Shown: positions 32,698 to 41,004, counted from the first letter of the stretch. The stretch is DNA of 64,000 bases from CAZPXH01 sp964591085 (GCA_964591085.1 CAZPXH010000003.1:62001-126000); one strand, 5' to 3'. Numbers and translations: made by a program. The notes: generated by a model from the letters alone, not told the origin.

Positions 32698-33522
32698 CTA
32701 CTGACCTCCACCCTGGGGTGCGTTCCAGATTTCGTTGATGCGGTTGGGATCGGTGAGCGCATCGCCGTCAAAGGGCTGCTCAAAGACATCCGAGAAGACC
32801 TTGATCTCATCAAAGTAGATGAACAGCGGCACTATGCCAGTCTCCGGATCGGCAGTAGCAGCAGCGTCCGGGAATCCAGCAACGCGCTCTTCAGGCCGGG
32901 TCCAGAGCACAATCTTCACAAGCTCCAGCCCCTTGCGCTGCGGCAGATACTGCACAGTCTGCGGGATGGAGGTGGGGATGTTGACTCTCAGGTTTTGCCA
33001 GCCGGAGAAACCCACGTCTCCGAGGCGGATCACGTGCACGATTCCGCGGAAGTCACGCAGATGAACTTCCAGGTAGTAGTCGTGATTGGATCCCCAGACC
33101 CACATGTCCAGGTTCCGGACCTGGCCGGGGATGGGGATCGCGCGTGGAATAGGGACACCGTTGTCGTCCAGTTCCACACCACCGTTTCCGTCGGATTGTG
33201 CGGGATAGTACTCAATGAAATTGTACCCCCGTCGGTCAAAGGCGAAGCGATGGCCAAGGACTAGGAGCTCATCCGGGTTGGGCGGGTTCCGGTAAAGCGC
33301 CGCCGGAAACGCGTTGGGGATGAACTGGAGGTTCGACTGATCCTGCAGTGACTCCGTCAGAAACCTGCTACCCACGAATGCCCAGGGACTCTCATCCGGG
33401 TCATCAAATGTCTCGATGATCCGGGACTGCAAGTTTGTAGTTGCAGTAACCGACTGGGCTACGAGGGGAGACCCGACGACAAGCAGCACCGCCAGGAACA
33501 CAAGCAGGCTGGAACTTCTCAT
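32698..33522 (-). CDS. flaA: FlaA-family periplasmic flagellar sheath protein (first copy)
   Basis: 274 residues from ATG 33520-33522, with GGAGGAG 6 nt upstream. A signal peptide ends at LVAQS. Typical segments are IIETFDDPDESPWAF, LDMWVWGSNHDYYLEVHLRD, LGDVGFSGWQNLRV, and FIYFDEIKVFSD at the C-terminus. It would be exported by Sec and assembled on the filament in the periplasm. It is the first gene of a two-gene flaA operon with a strong promoter. Confidence 0.92.
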   Translation of the reverse strand: MRSSSLLVFLAVLLVVGSPLVAQSVTATTNLQSRIIETFDDPDESPWAFVGSRFLTESLQDQSNLQFIPNAFPAALYRNPPNPDELLVLGHRFAFDRRGYNFIEYYPAQSDGNGGVELDDNGVPIPRAIPIPGQVRNLDMWVWGSNHDYYLEVHLRDFRGIVHVIRLGDVGFSGWQNLRVNIPTSIPQTVQYLPQRKGLELVKIVLWTRPEERVAGFPDAAATADPETGIVPLFIYFDEIKVFSDVFEQPFDGDALTDPNRINEIWNAPQGGGQ

Positions 33523-33572
33523 GGCATACTCCTCCGCCGATTCCACTCTGTTTATACGTAGAGTTCTTCGGG

Positions 33573-33602
33573 AGTATAGAAAGGGTGCCGGAACGCTGTC
33601 AA
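33573..33602 (-). promoter_or_regulatory. sigma70 promoter of the flaA operon
   Basis: Minus strand: consensus TTGACA (33597-33602), an 18-nt spacer and TATACT (33573-33578). The leader would be about 44 nt and contains the GGAGGAG Shine-Dalgarno. No sigma28-like sequence is seen here, so flaA appears to be under housekeeping control. Confidence 0.7.
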
Positions 33603-33625
33603 ACGAACCAGGCGCCATCGCGCCT

Positions 33626-34420
33626 TCAGGGCTCATCACCCTCCCCCCGCTCTCCTCTCACTATCGGTTGGCTTGGCGCAAACATCACCGTGGCGTCCAA
33701 CTCACGGGCAGATCTGCCCAGCAAAGCTGTCAGCACCACTTTCCGATCCACCGTAGCCCAGGCTCGCTGGAGATCCGGCCGCGGGGTGCTTGGGGGATAC
33801 AGGGTGGCAAAGGCCACACCGCCACTGCTCAGGCCGTTGATCGCGGCCCCTCCGGCCCGTCCCAAGAGAGCAATGGTAATCCCGTCCTCCGCAAAGCTTC
33901 CTTCTTCCCTCAGATCCTCCGCCAGGCGCCTGATCTGGGACTCGGATGGGAGATCTGTGTGCCACCGGAGTTCGGGGGCGGGATCCCGTCGGGCAAGCAG
34001 CGGTTCCAACCAGTCCCGGTACTGCTCCAGCGCGAGAATCCGTACATCTTCACCGGCCGTGTCCAGGAGCTCCGTCAGAGCCGGCGCCGTGCGAATCTGC
34101 AGTGAACGCGTTTCAGTCTCGGTCCGGAGCTCCAGCTGCCAATCCGGGCTGTCCGGTGAAGCCGATATCCCAAGCTGCATCCGCGCCCTACGGTCCGATG
34201 CGGCCTCCGCGCCGGCTGGCGTATCACTGAGGTCCAGGCGGAAGCCGTGCTGCCGCAGCACCCGCGCGAGGTCTCGCTCGCTCCCGCCGGAAAGCTCCCA
34301 CCAGGCCTGCACTGCTGCGGTTGGCCGGACAGGCGTTCCGGACGCGCAACCCGCAAGACAGAGCAGCAGACCGGCCACGGCCAGGCGCGTCCATCCGGGA
34401 GTTGTCAGGAGCCGCGGCAC
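33626..34420 (-). CDS. lipoprotein of unknown function
   Basis: 264 residues from GTG 34418-34420, directly after the upstream stop. The signal peptide ends in the lipobox LAGC, so Cys 25 should be lipidated. The mature domain has two similar halves around Trp-Trp-Glu and Arg-rich helices and ends with a basic-acidic tail. No motif is recognised. It is probably cotranscribed with the membrane protein upstream and lies just before the flaA promoter. Confidence 0.65.
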   Translation of the reverse strand: MPRLLTTPGWTRLAVAGLLLCLAGCASGTPVRPTAAVQAWWELSGGSERDLARVLRQHGFRLDLSDTPAGAEAASDRRARMQLGISASPDSPDWQLELRTETETRSLQIRTAPALTELLDTAGEDVRILALEQYRDWLEPLLARRDPAPELRWHTDLPSESQIRRLAEDLREEGSFAEDGITIALLGRAGGAAINGLSSGGVAFATLYPPSTPRPDLQRAWATVDRKVVLTALLGRSARELDATVMFAPSQPIVRGERGEGDEP

Positions 34421-35068
34421 TCAGCTGCCAAGGAGCCGAAAGCGTTCCGGCGGCAGCTCGGTGACCGCAATCATGGCGCCTGCCGGTGCCAACGCCATCA
34501 GGAGGGCAAGAAGAGGAAGTCCACGCAGGTCAATTAGGGAGCATGCGGCGCAGATCACCGACATGCCCACAATGACACTCGCCCGAAACAGGAGGGAGAG
34601 CGCATCCATTCGCCCGGGCAGTGGGAGAAGGCGGGTAGCACCGAGCGCGGCGGCAGATAGCACCAGCGGGTAGAGAAAGGCATCGTAAATGCCGGCGAAT
34701 GCAACGGCATCAACGCTGCGGTCAAGGATGAACGCGAGAACCGCACCCAGTGCAAAGCCACCGGCATCCAGCGCCGCAAGTGCGCGTTCCCGGGCAGCCG
34801 CGCCCCGCAACAGATACCAGCCCGCAGCGATCCAGAGCAGGGGCACGAAGTACTCCCGGACCAGGCTGTGGAGGAACACGGAACCCGGCTGAGGCGGAAC
34901 AACCAGAACTCGGTCTACATAGAAGGAGAGAAACGCAAACACACTGCCCCACAGGAGCCCCAGACCAACGCGCTGGAGGTGGACGATTGCTCCATGGGGG
35001 GGGTAGTTGAGGCGGGCCAGAAGCAGCAGGTAGCCGACCACGGGCAGACTCAGTGCAAACGCAAACAT
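34421..35068 (-). CDS. polytopic membrane protein of unknown function
   Basis: 215 residues from ATG 35066-35068. Seven hydrophobic helices are visible, among them FALSLPVVGYLLLLA, LWGSVFAFLSFYV, ALGAVLAFILD and LLALLMALAPAGAMIAV. No transporter signature is found. It is divergent from metX and directly adjoins the lipoprotein gene, which suggests the two form an envelope pair. Confidence 0.65.
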   Translation of the reverse strand: MFAFALSLPVVGYLLLLARLNYPPHGAIVHLQRVGLGLLWGSVFAFLSFYVDRVLVVPPQPGSVFLHSLVREYFVPLLWIAAGWYLLRGAAARERALAALDAGGFALGAVLAFILDRSVDAVAFAGIYDAFLYPLVLSAAALGATRLLPLPGRMDALSLLFRASVIVGMSVICAACSLIDLRGLPLLALLMALAPAGAMIAVTELPPERFRLLGS

Positions 35069-35098
35069 CGCGGGGAGTGTCGGCGATAGACGGCGGCC

Positions 35099-35127
35099 GT
35101 GACAAGTTGCCCGGCCACCGATAGCTT
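35099..35127 (+). promoter_or_regulatory. promoter candidate, leaderless arrangement, for metX
   Basis: GTGACA (35099-35104), a 17-nt spacer and TAGCTT (35122-35127) lie 6 nt before ATG 35134. No Shine-Dalgarno or riboswitch is seen before metX. Confidence 0.4.
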
Positions 35128-35133
35128 GTGCCA

Positions 35134-36285
35134 ATGCGTTCGGAGGGCCCCTTCGATGTGATACTCCCGGGCGGTCCGCTTCCACTCGAAGGCGGGGGCG
35201 AACTGCCTGAGGTGACGCTCCGCGTAGAGTCATGGGGAGAGCTGAATCCGCAGCGCAGCAACGCCATCCTCCTCCTCCACGCCTTCAGTGGAGACGCGCA
35301 TGCCGCCGGGAAGCGGCCGGGAGAAGCGCAGGACAGTGGCTGGTGGGCGTCCATGGTTGGTCCGGGGATGGCCTTTGACACAGACCGCTACTGCATCTAC
35401 TGCTCCAACGTACTCGGCGGCTGCCGCGGGAGCACCGGTCCCACCAGCATCAAACCTGGTACCGACGAGCCATGGGGAATGGACTTCCCGGTAATCACCA
35501 TCGGGGACATGGTAGCGGCGCAGATCCGCCTGAGCGATGCACTGGGCATTCCCCGATGGCTTGCGGTAGCCGGGGGTTCCATGGGCGGCATGCAGGCCCT
35601 GGAATGGGCGGTCCGCGCACCGGACCGAGTCAGCGGGGTGATTACCATTGCGGCAACCGGGCGTCTGTCACCCCAGGCGATTGCCTTCAACGCTGTTGGA
35701 CGCAATGCGATCATGCAGGACTCACGGTGGAATCAGGGCCGCTACTACGGTACTGCCGGACCGGAGCTGGGTTTGGCGATAGCGCGGATGGTTGGTCACA
35801 TCACCTACCTTTCGGATGAATCCATGCATCGGAAATTCGGGCGGCGACTGCAGACGCGGACGAGCTACGGCTTTGACTTCAGTGAGGAGTTTGAAGTTGA
35901 AAGCTACCTGGCGTATCAGGGCCGGAAGTTTGTGGACCGCTTTGATGCCAACACCTACATCTATCTCTCCAAGGCCATGGACTACTTTGACCTCAGCGGT
36001 GGGACCGGAGACCTGTATGCGGCCCTGGCGCCAGCAACGGCTGCCTTCCTGGTCCTCAGTTACCGTAGCGACTGGCTGTTTCCTACCTACCAATCCCTGG
36101 AAATCGTGCACGCTCTGGGTAGGCTGGGAAGCGAGGTAAGCCATGTCGAGCTGGATAGCCCCTACGGCCATGACAGCTTTCTGCTGGACATAGAGGGTCA
36201 GTCGCGGCTGATCAGCGCCTTCCTCGCCGCGAGGACCGCTGTGGAGGGGAACGCGGGTACGGCCACGGGGACGGCCGCGCAATGA
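35134..36285 (+). CDS. metX: homoserine O-acetyltransferase MetX
   Basis: 383 residues from ATG 35134 (GTG 35128 is an alternative). It is an alpha/beta hydrolase with oxyanion region LLLHAFSGDAHA, nucleophile Ser in AVAGGSMGGMQALEWA, Asp in YRSDWLFP and His in YGHDSFL. The segment STGPTSIKPGT is typical of MetX. It acylates homoserine, usually from acetyl-CoA, in methionine synthesis; some homologues are succinyltransferases, and the specificity is not proven here. It overlaps metW (ATGA), the usual MetX-MetW pair. Confidence 0.92.
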   Translation: MRSEGPFDVILPGGPLPLEGGGELPEVTLRVESWGELNPQRSNAILLLHAFSGDAHAAGKRPGEAQDSGWWASMVGPGMAFDTDRYCIYCSNVLGGCRGSTGPTSIKPGTDEPWGMDFPVITIGDMVAAQIRLSDALGIPRWLAVAGGSMGGMQALEWAVRAPDRVSGVITIAATGRLSPQAIAFNAVGRNAIMQDSRWNQGRYYGTAGPELGLAIARMVGHITYLSDESMHRKFGRRLQTRTSYGFDFSEEFEVESYLAYQGRKFVDRFDANTYIYLSKAMDYFDLSGGTGDLYAALAPATAAFLVLSYRSDWLFPTYQSLEIVHALGRLGSEVSHVELDSPYGHDSFLLDIEGQSRLISAFLAARTAVEGNAGTATGTAAQ

Positions 36286-36893
36286 AGCGCGCTGATCAGA
36301 TTCGGGCTCTCCAGCGCAGCTTTGTTGTATCCCAGGTGCAGACCGGAGCCTCCGTCCTGGACCTGGGCTGTGGTGACGGAGCACTACTGGAGCAGCTTCG
36401 GACGCAGCGGTCAGCGCGGGTTCAGGGAATTGACCTGGATCAGGAAGCGGTTTTGCGGTCCCTCGCACGCGGTGTTCCCGTCATCCAGGCAGACCTTGAC
36501 CGCGGCCTCACCGAGTTTGGTGACGCTGCGTTTGACGTGGTGATCCTCAGCAGGACTCTCCAGCAGGTTCGCCGACCGCTGTACGTGATGGCGGAACTTC
36601 TCCGGGTGGGCCGGCGAGCTATCCTCAGCTTCCCGAATTTCGGGCACTTGCGGGTTCGTGCGGACCTGATGCTGCGCGGTCGCATGCCCATCAGCGACCA
36701 CCTCCCCTATCAGTGGTTCGACACGCCCAACATTCACCTCTTCACTCTGCGCGATATGATGGATCTCCTTGCCATGCGCGGTGTACGCGTGGTGGAGCGC
36801 CTGCACCTCGGCCGCTGGCACTCGGTGAGGGTCTGGCCGAACCTCCGGGCCATGGACACAACGCTTGTCCTGGAGGGCGGCAGGTTTGACTAG
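36282..36893 (+). CDS. metW: MetW, methionine biosynthesis methyltransferase-like protein
   Basis: 203 residues. A class I SAM-binding loop LDLGCGDGALL is followed by GIDLD and DVVILSRTLQQVRRP. The C-terminal motifs SFPNFGHLRVR, PYQWFDTPNIHLFTLRDM and LEGGRF are characteristic of MetW. It works with MetX in homoserine acylation in several bacteria, by a role not fully understood. The infC promoter begins at its stop codon. Confidence 0.93.
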   Translation: MKRADQIRALQRSFVVSQVQTGASVLDLGCGDGALLEQLRTQRSARVQGIDLDQEAVLRSLARGVPVIQADLDRGLTEFGDAAFDVVILSRTLQQVRRPLYVMAELLRVGRRAILSFPNFGHLRVRADLMLRGRMPISDHLPYQWFDTPNIHLFTLRDMMDLLAMRGVRVVERLHLGRWHSVRVWPNLRAMDTTLVLEGGRFD

Positions 36894-36914
36894 ATGATGC
36901 GCCGGTGCTATCTT
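36886..36914 (+). promoter_or_regulatory. sigma70 promoter of the infC-rpmI-rplT operon
   Basis: TTGACT (36886-36891, overlapping the metW stop), a 17-nt spacer and TATCTT (36909-36914). The predicted leader is about 60 nt and ends in a strong GAGGAGGT (36971-36978). Confidence 0.7.
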
Positions 36915-36981
36915 GCCGGGCGCTCCAGCCGACAGAGATCTGCTCAAAGGGCGGAGTGTGCACTGGATTTGAGGAGGTAGA

Positions 36982-37503
36982 TTGGCCGGTAAGGATCTGA
37001 GAACGAACGGGTTCATCCGCGTTCCTGAAGTCAGGCTTATTGATGATACGGGTGAGCAGCACGGTGTCGTCCGAACGGAAGACGCGATGCGGCTTGCAGT
37101 GGAACGTGGTCTGGATCTCGTTGAGGTTGCACCACAGGCGAGCCCGCCGGTGTGCCGGATCCTTGACTACGGCAAGTACAAGTTTGAGGCCGAGAAGAAG
37201 TCCCGCGAACTGAAAAAGAAACAGTCGCTGGTCAAGCTAAAGGAGATCCGGATGCAGCCCAAGATTGAAGGGCACGATCTCCAGTTCAAGACAAAGCACA
37301 TTCAGGAATTCCTTGACGACGGAAACAAGGTCAAGGTAACCGTGCGCTTCCGCGGCCGTGAGCTTGCACACACCGAACTTGGACGAAAGGTGTTGGAGCG
37401 GGTGCTGGACGGTCTGGAGGACGGCTATGCTGTTGACCGCGCACCCCAGATGGAAGGGCGATTCATGTCTATGATCGTCAGTCCCAAAGGCCGGAAGAGC
37501 TGA
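36982..37503 (+). CDS. infC: translation initiation factor IF-3
   Basis: 173 residues. The N-domain (IRVPEVRLIDDTGEQHGV), the linker YGKYKFEAEKK and the C-domain (KEIRMQPKIEGHDLQFK) match IF-3. The start codon is TTG 36982, placed 3 nt after GAGGAGGT. infC genes in other bacteria use rare starts (AUU or AUC) so that IF-3 represses its own translation; a UUG may serve the same purpose here. It heads the classic infC-rpmI-rplT order. Confidence 0.96.
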   Translation: MAGKDLRTNGFIRVPEVRLIDDTGEQHGVVRTEDAMRLAVERGLDLVEVAPQASPPVCRILDYGKYKFEAEKKSRELKKKQSLVKLKEIRMQPKIEGHDLQFKTKHIQEFLDDGNKVKVTVRFRGRELAHTELGRKVLERVLDGLEDGYAVDRAPQMEGRFMSMIVSPKGRKS

Positions 37504-37511
37504 TTGGCCGG

Positions 37512-37529
37512 ACCCGGAAAACGCCGGGT
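37512..37529 (+). promoter_or_regulatory. hairpin between infC and rpmI
   Basis: ACCCGG (37512-37517) pairs with CCGGGT (37524-37529) around a 6-nt loop. It lies 23 nt before rpmI. In other bacteria L20 represses this operon by binding structured RNA at this position. Whether this short stem has that function is unknown. Confidence 0.3.
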
Positions 37530-37552
37530 TCAGGAATGACCAGGAGGGCGAG

Positions 37553-37756
37553 ATGCCAAAAATGAAGACGCGCAAGGCAGCCGCAAAGCGATACCGGGTG
37601 ACCGGCAGCGGCAAGATTCGCTACAAAAAGCAGGGTCTGCGTCACATCCTTTCCAAGAAGAGCACCAAGCGGAAGCGTTCACTGCGCAAGACCGGGGTGC
37701 TGAGTCCGGCTGAAGAAAAGCGGGCCCACATCCTTGTGCCCTACGGCCGCAGCTAG
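37553..37756 (+). CDS. rpmI: 50S ribosomal protein L35
   Basis: 67 residues, very basic, with the L35 signature MPKMKTRKAAAKRY and RHILSKKSTKRKR. It is preceded by AGGAGGG. It binds 23S rRNA in the large subunit. It is followed by rplT after 12 nt. Confidence 0.97.
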   Translation: MPKMKTRKAAAKRYRVTGSGKIRYKKQGLRHILSKKSTKRKRSLRKTGVLSPAEEKRAHILVPYGRS

Positions 37757-37768
37757 AGGACCTCTGTT

Positions 37769-38125
37769 ATGCCACGAGCAATTGACGGAACCCGAAGAAA
37801 GGATCGCCGAAAGGCAATCCTCAAGCAGGCAAAGGGATACTGGGGGCGTCGCAGTACGCTGTTCCGCACGGCCAAGGACGCGGTAGCCAAGAGCTACCTC
37901 TACGCCTACCGGGACCGGAAGGCGCGCAAGCGGGATTTCCGCCAGCTGTGGATTACCCGCATCTCTGCGGCCACCCGCAAGGAAGGGCTGAGCTACAGCC
38001 GCTTCATGAACGGACTTCGGCGGGCCAACGTGGACATAAACCGGAAGGCGCTGTCCAACATGGCGATTGAAGACCCGCAGGCGTTCTGTGTCGTGGTGGA
38101 AAAAGCGCGCGAGGCCCTGAACTGA
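37769..38125 (+). CDS. rplT: 50S ribosomal protein L20
   Basis: 118 residues, with the conserved AKGYWGRR, RKRDFRQLWI.RI, GLSYSRFM and NRKALSNMA segments. It binds 23S rRNA during early assembly and usually controls its own operon. It ends 7 nt before the coiled-coil gene. Confidence 0.97.
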   Translation: MPRAIDGTRRKDRRKAILKQAKGYWGRRSTLFRTAKDAVAKSYLYAYRDRKARKRDFRQLWITRISAATRKEGLSYSRFMNGLRRANVDINRKALSNMAIEDPQAFCVVVEKAREALN

Positions 38126-38132
38126 ACCAGCA

Positions 38133-38600
38133 ATGCTGAGCGTCGAACAGATCCAGCAGCTGGAAACCAAGGTCGGTGAGTTCGTGGAGCGCTACCAGCG
38201 GCTCCGAGTGGACAACCAGTCCCTGCGTGAGCGGCTGGAAGGCTACCAGCAGCGGATAGATGAGATGGAACGCCGCCTCAAGACAGTCTCTGATGATCAG
38301 GCTGCAATCACCGAGGGCTTGACCGCAGCTCTCCGGAGCCTGGAAGCGCTGGAGGACGTGGGTGACAGCCCTGCCTCCCCGGCTTCATCCGATTCCCCTT
38401 CTTCCAGTGCCGCGGATCAGTCTGAGACTTCCTCCGCGTCCGAGCCGGTCTTTGTGGAGATTGGCGAAGATGAGTTGGACCCGGGAGAGGAAGAGTCGGA
38501 CGGCAATGGCGCCGAGGTTGCAAAGGCTGCCGAGGATACGGATGCCGATTCAGAGGCTGGGAACGAGGACAACGGGGAACCGGAGCTGGAGATCTTCTAG
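38133..38600 (+). CDS. coiled-coil protein with acidic tail, next to zapA
   Basis: 155 residues. Residues about 1-75 form a continuous coiled coil (VEQIQQLETKVGEFVERYQRL, RERLEGYQQRIDEMERRL). Residues 78-155 are low-complexity, rich in Ser, Asp and Glu, and end in a hydrophobic LEIF. The layout resembles small divisome coiled-coil proteins such as ZapB, and it sits 6 nt upstream of zapA. This makes it a candidate ZapA partner, but there is no sequence proof. Confidence 0.6.
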   Translation: MLSVEQIQQLETKVGEFVERYQRLRVDNQSLRERLEGYQQRIDEMERRLKTVSDDQAAITEGLTAALRSLEALEDVGDSPASPASSDSPSSSAADQSETSSASEPVFVEIGEDELDPGEEESDGNGAEVAKAAEDTDADSEAGNEDNGEPELEIF

Positions 38601-38606
38601 TTCGGA

Positions 38607-38885
38607 ATGCGAGTTGAGCTGCTTGGCACCGCCTTTGAAATCCGCAGCAGCGATGATCCCGAGCGGCTTGAACGGGTCATCGCGTTGGTCCGGAGAAAGC
38701 TTGACGGCCTTCGCCGATCGGTAAAGTCCACAGATCCACTGAAGCTGGCGATTCTGGTGTCTCTCAGCCTTGCCGACGATGTACTTCGGCACGCTCCTCC
38801 GGCGTCCGATACGTCCGAAGACCCAGGTGCTATTGCACAGCGTATTATCGATATTTTGGACAAAACCGTACAAGAACCCGTTTAG
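38607..38885 (+). CDS. zapA: cell division protein ZapA
   Basis: 92 residues. The N-terminal beta-hairpin VELLGTAFEIRSSDDPERLERV and the following long helix (KLAILVSLSLADDVLR) match ZapA, which stabilises FtsZ protofilaments at midcell. A hairpin GGCAAG-TTGCG-CTTGCC (38901-38917) lies just after it. No 6S RNA, which often follows zapA, is recognised in the short gap. Confidence 0.8.
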   Translation: MRVELLGTAFEIRSSDDPERLERVIALVRRKLDGLRRSVKSTDPLKLAILVSLSLADDVLRHAPPASDTSEDPGAIAQRIIDILDKTVQEPV

Positions 38886-38920
38886 CGCGGCAATTGAGAT
38901 GGCAAGTTGCGCTTGCCGAA

Positions 38921-38949
38921 TTGACCATTAGAGGCGCGGAAAGTACAGT
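38921..38949 (+). promoter_or_regulatory. promoter candidate, near-leaderless, for the PilZ-TPR pair
   Basis: TTGACC (38921-38926), a 17-nt spacer and TACAGT (38944-38949) lie 8 nt before ATG 38958. Confidence 0.5.
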
Positions 38950-38957
38950 CAGGTCGG

Positions 38958-39818
38958 ATGGCCATCGTCACCAGCCAGCTCCTGGCCCACTACTATAACG
39001 CCTATCAGGACGTGGACGTCACCTTCACTCGGGATGTCCTGGACAGCATACGAATGGTCCGCAAAAAGGTGTTCTTCAAGTGCATGGGGCATCAGTGGCC
39101 CTGCGTAGTCTACTCCAGCTCCATGGTGTCTTCTCGAATCATCCTGAATCTGGACCAGGGGCTGAAAGATGCGCTGAAAAAGAGCCAGGGGGCCGCCTCC
39201 ATCCGCTTTGCGTTTGCGCAGCCTGGGAAGCCGGATCCAATCACCTTCTTTGTTCCCGGGCGAATCGCTAACATCGCACCGTATTCGGAAGAACGCCCGC
39301 AAACCAGTTTTGTGACGCTGAAGTTCTCCCAGAAGCCAAACGACACGCTGATAGAAATACTCGGAAGCCTGCTGGATGCGCACGCAGCATCACGCAACCG
39401 GCGTGACCACCGGATTCTGGTGACCCCAGAGGTCGCCCGCGAGCTCTCTGTGGACCTCAAACAGGTGGGGACCATGATTGACAACGTTCCCCGCCGCGCG
39501 ATCCTTCGGGACATTTCTTTTGGCGGTGCAAAGCTCATTCTCATGGGCCTTGGAAAGATGCTGGTGAACAAGCCGATCCTGCTCCACATGGTGCTGGATG
39601 ACCCGGCGGAACAGTTGGCGATCCCGGGAAGTGTGCTTCGCTATGAGCCGGTGGAAGGCAGGCCGGATCTGGCAGCGCTGGCCGTCCGCTTTGTACCGGA
39701 AGCAATACCTATGAGCTACAAGCTTCGGCTAACCGAGTACATGCGCCATCACCGAATCAAGGCGTCACCGGCAGAAGCAGAGAATCAAGCAGCCCGAACT
39801 GGAGAGGGCGAACAATGA
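38958..39818 (+). CDS. PilZ-domain protein, candidate cyclic di-GMP receptor
   Basis: 286 residues. The first 130 residues form a domain without recognised motifs. A PilZ domain then follows with RRDHR (RxxxR motif) and ILRDISFGGAKL (DxSxxG motif), the two parts that bind cyclic di-GMP. Its N-terminal part is probably the YcgR-N-like or spirochaete-specific partner domain. The position next to flagellar genes suggests control of motility. It overlaps the TPR gene (ATGA at 39815). Confidence 0.78.
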   Translation: MAIVTSQLLAHYYNAYQDVDVTFTRDVLDSIRMVRKKVFFKCMGHQWPCVVYSSSMVSSRIILNLDQGLKDALKKSQGAASIRFAFAQPGKPDPITFFVPGRIANIAPYSEERPQTSFVTLKFSQKPNDTLIEILGSLLDAHAASRNRRDHRILVTPEVARELSVDLKQVGTMIDNVPRRAILRDISFGGAKLILMGLGKMLVNKPILLHMVLDDPAEQLAIPGSVLRYEPVEGRPDLAALAVRFVPEAIPMSYKLRLTEYMRHHRIKASPAEAENQAARTGEGEQ

Positions 39819-40903
39819 GCGACCGGTCCGACATCATGTACGTGACGCTGGCGGAGGCAACGGAGCTTCCGGACGGCGATTTCAGTCTTGACCCAGGAAT
39901 CCCTCTGCCGGTTGATACCGGGCCCGGTGAGGACCGTCCGCAATCCCTGACCTGGGACGGGATCGTGGCCGGCATCCTGCGGGTCCTTGGCGCTGACCCG
40001 GATCACGAGCACGCCGAGTACTATCGGGCGCTCGTCAGATCGGTGCGTCCCGACGTGACCAACGAGCTCACAGAGGCCGGGATCATAAAGGCTCACAATG
40101 GAGACCTGGACGTAGCGCGGGATATCTTTGCCGCGCTGGCGGGCCTTGAGCCTGAGAACGCCAGAATGCAGACCAATCTGGCGCTCATCTTCCAGCAGCT
40201 CGCCGCCCGTGAGCGGACGCACAATCCGGACCACGCTGAGGATTTGGAGGAGCGGGCGGTCATGCAGTTCCGCAAGGCTCTGGAAATGGATGACGCTCCG
40301 CCGGAAACGTGGTTAAACGCCGGCCTGTTCTTCTCCGAGATCCAGTCCTGGGATTCCGCATTGGACTACCTGCGCACTTTCATGGATATCGGGGACGACG
40401 ACGAGCAGCTTCGGGAGGCGGAGAAGCTCATTCGAAAGATTGAGCATCAGAATCTGCTGGACGAGCACTTCAAGGCCGCCTACGACTTCATTCGCCTGGG
40501 CCAGGAAGACAAGGGCATCGCCGAGATTGAGGCCTTCCTGGCAGCAAACCCGGACGTGTGGAACGCATGGTTCCTCCTGGGCTGGGCGCACCGCCGGCGG
40601 GGGAGATTCGCCGAGGCCCGCGATGCTTTTCGCAAGTCACTGGAGCTGGATTCGGAGCAGACTGACACCCACAACGAACTCGCGCTCTGCCTGATGGAGA
40701 CTGGTCAGCTGGACGACGCCGACACGGCCCTGCGTTCAGCGCTACAGTTGGAACCAGAAAGCGTGAAGATCATCTCCAACCTGGCAATTCTGGCCCTCCG
40801 CCGCGGAGAAAAGGATGAGGCGGAAGCCTTTGCCCGTGCAGCCGCGGAGTTTGATCCCGAAGATCCGATTGTCATTCGCTTGATGGAAGAACTGGACGGC
40901 TAG
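39815..40903 (+). CDS. tetratricopeptide repeat protein
   Basis: 362 residues. After an acidic N-terminus of about 60 residues it is all-helical. TPR units are clear in the C-terminal half (WNAWFLLGWAHRRRGRFAEARDAF, TDTHNELALCLMETGQLDDAD and VKIISNLAILALRRGEKDEAE) and divergent before. It has no signal peptide or membrane helix, so it is a cytoplasmic scaffold. Translational coupling to the PilZ gene suggests that they act together. A run of nine C lies 12 nt after its stop. Confidence 0.8.
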   Translation: MSDRSDIMYVTLAEATELPDGDFSLDPGIPLPVDTGPGEDRPQSLTWDGIVAGILRVLGADPDHEHAEYYRALVRSVRPDVTNELTEAGIIKAHNGDLDVARDIFAALAGLEPENARMQTNLALIFQQLAARERTHNPDHAEDLEERAVMQFRKALEMDDAPPETWLNAGLFFSEIQSWDSALDYLRTFMDIGDDDEQLREAEKLIRKIEHQNLLDEHFKAAYDFIRLGQEDKGIAEIEAFLAANPDVWNAWFLLGWAHRRRGRFAEARDAFRKSLELDSEQTDTHNELALCLMETGQLDDADTALRSALQLEPESVKIISNLAILALRRGEKDEAEAFARAAAEFDPEDPIVIRLMEELDG

Positions 40904-40976
40904 AGCCCCAGGCTTCCCCCCCCCAACGCTGACCACCAACGCCCAATAGACACACGTACTCAGCAGAACGCCCCAC

Positions 40977-41004
40977 TCAAGTTTCGGGAGTCATTCGTCG
41001 ATAG
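40977..41004 (+). promoter_or_regulatory. sigma28 (FliA)-like promoter of flaB
   Basis: TCAAGTTT (40977-40984) matches 7 of 8 positions of the TAAAGTTT -35 element. GTCGATAG (40997-41004) matches 6 of 8 of the GCCGATAA -10 element, with a 12-nt spacer. This is the expected class of promoter for a late flagellar gene. Confidence 0.65.

Noticed and set aside
38886..38957. 6S RNA gene after zapA
   Set aside because: The gap is only 72 nt and contains one short hairpin, too small for a 6S RNA.
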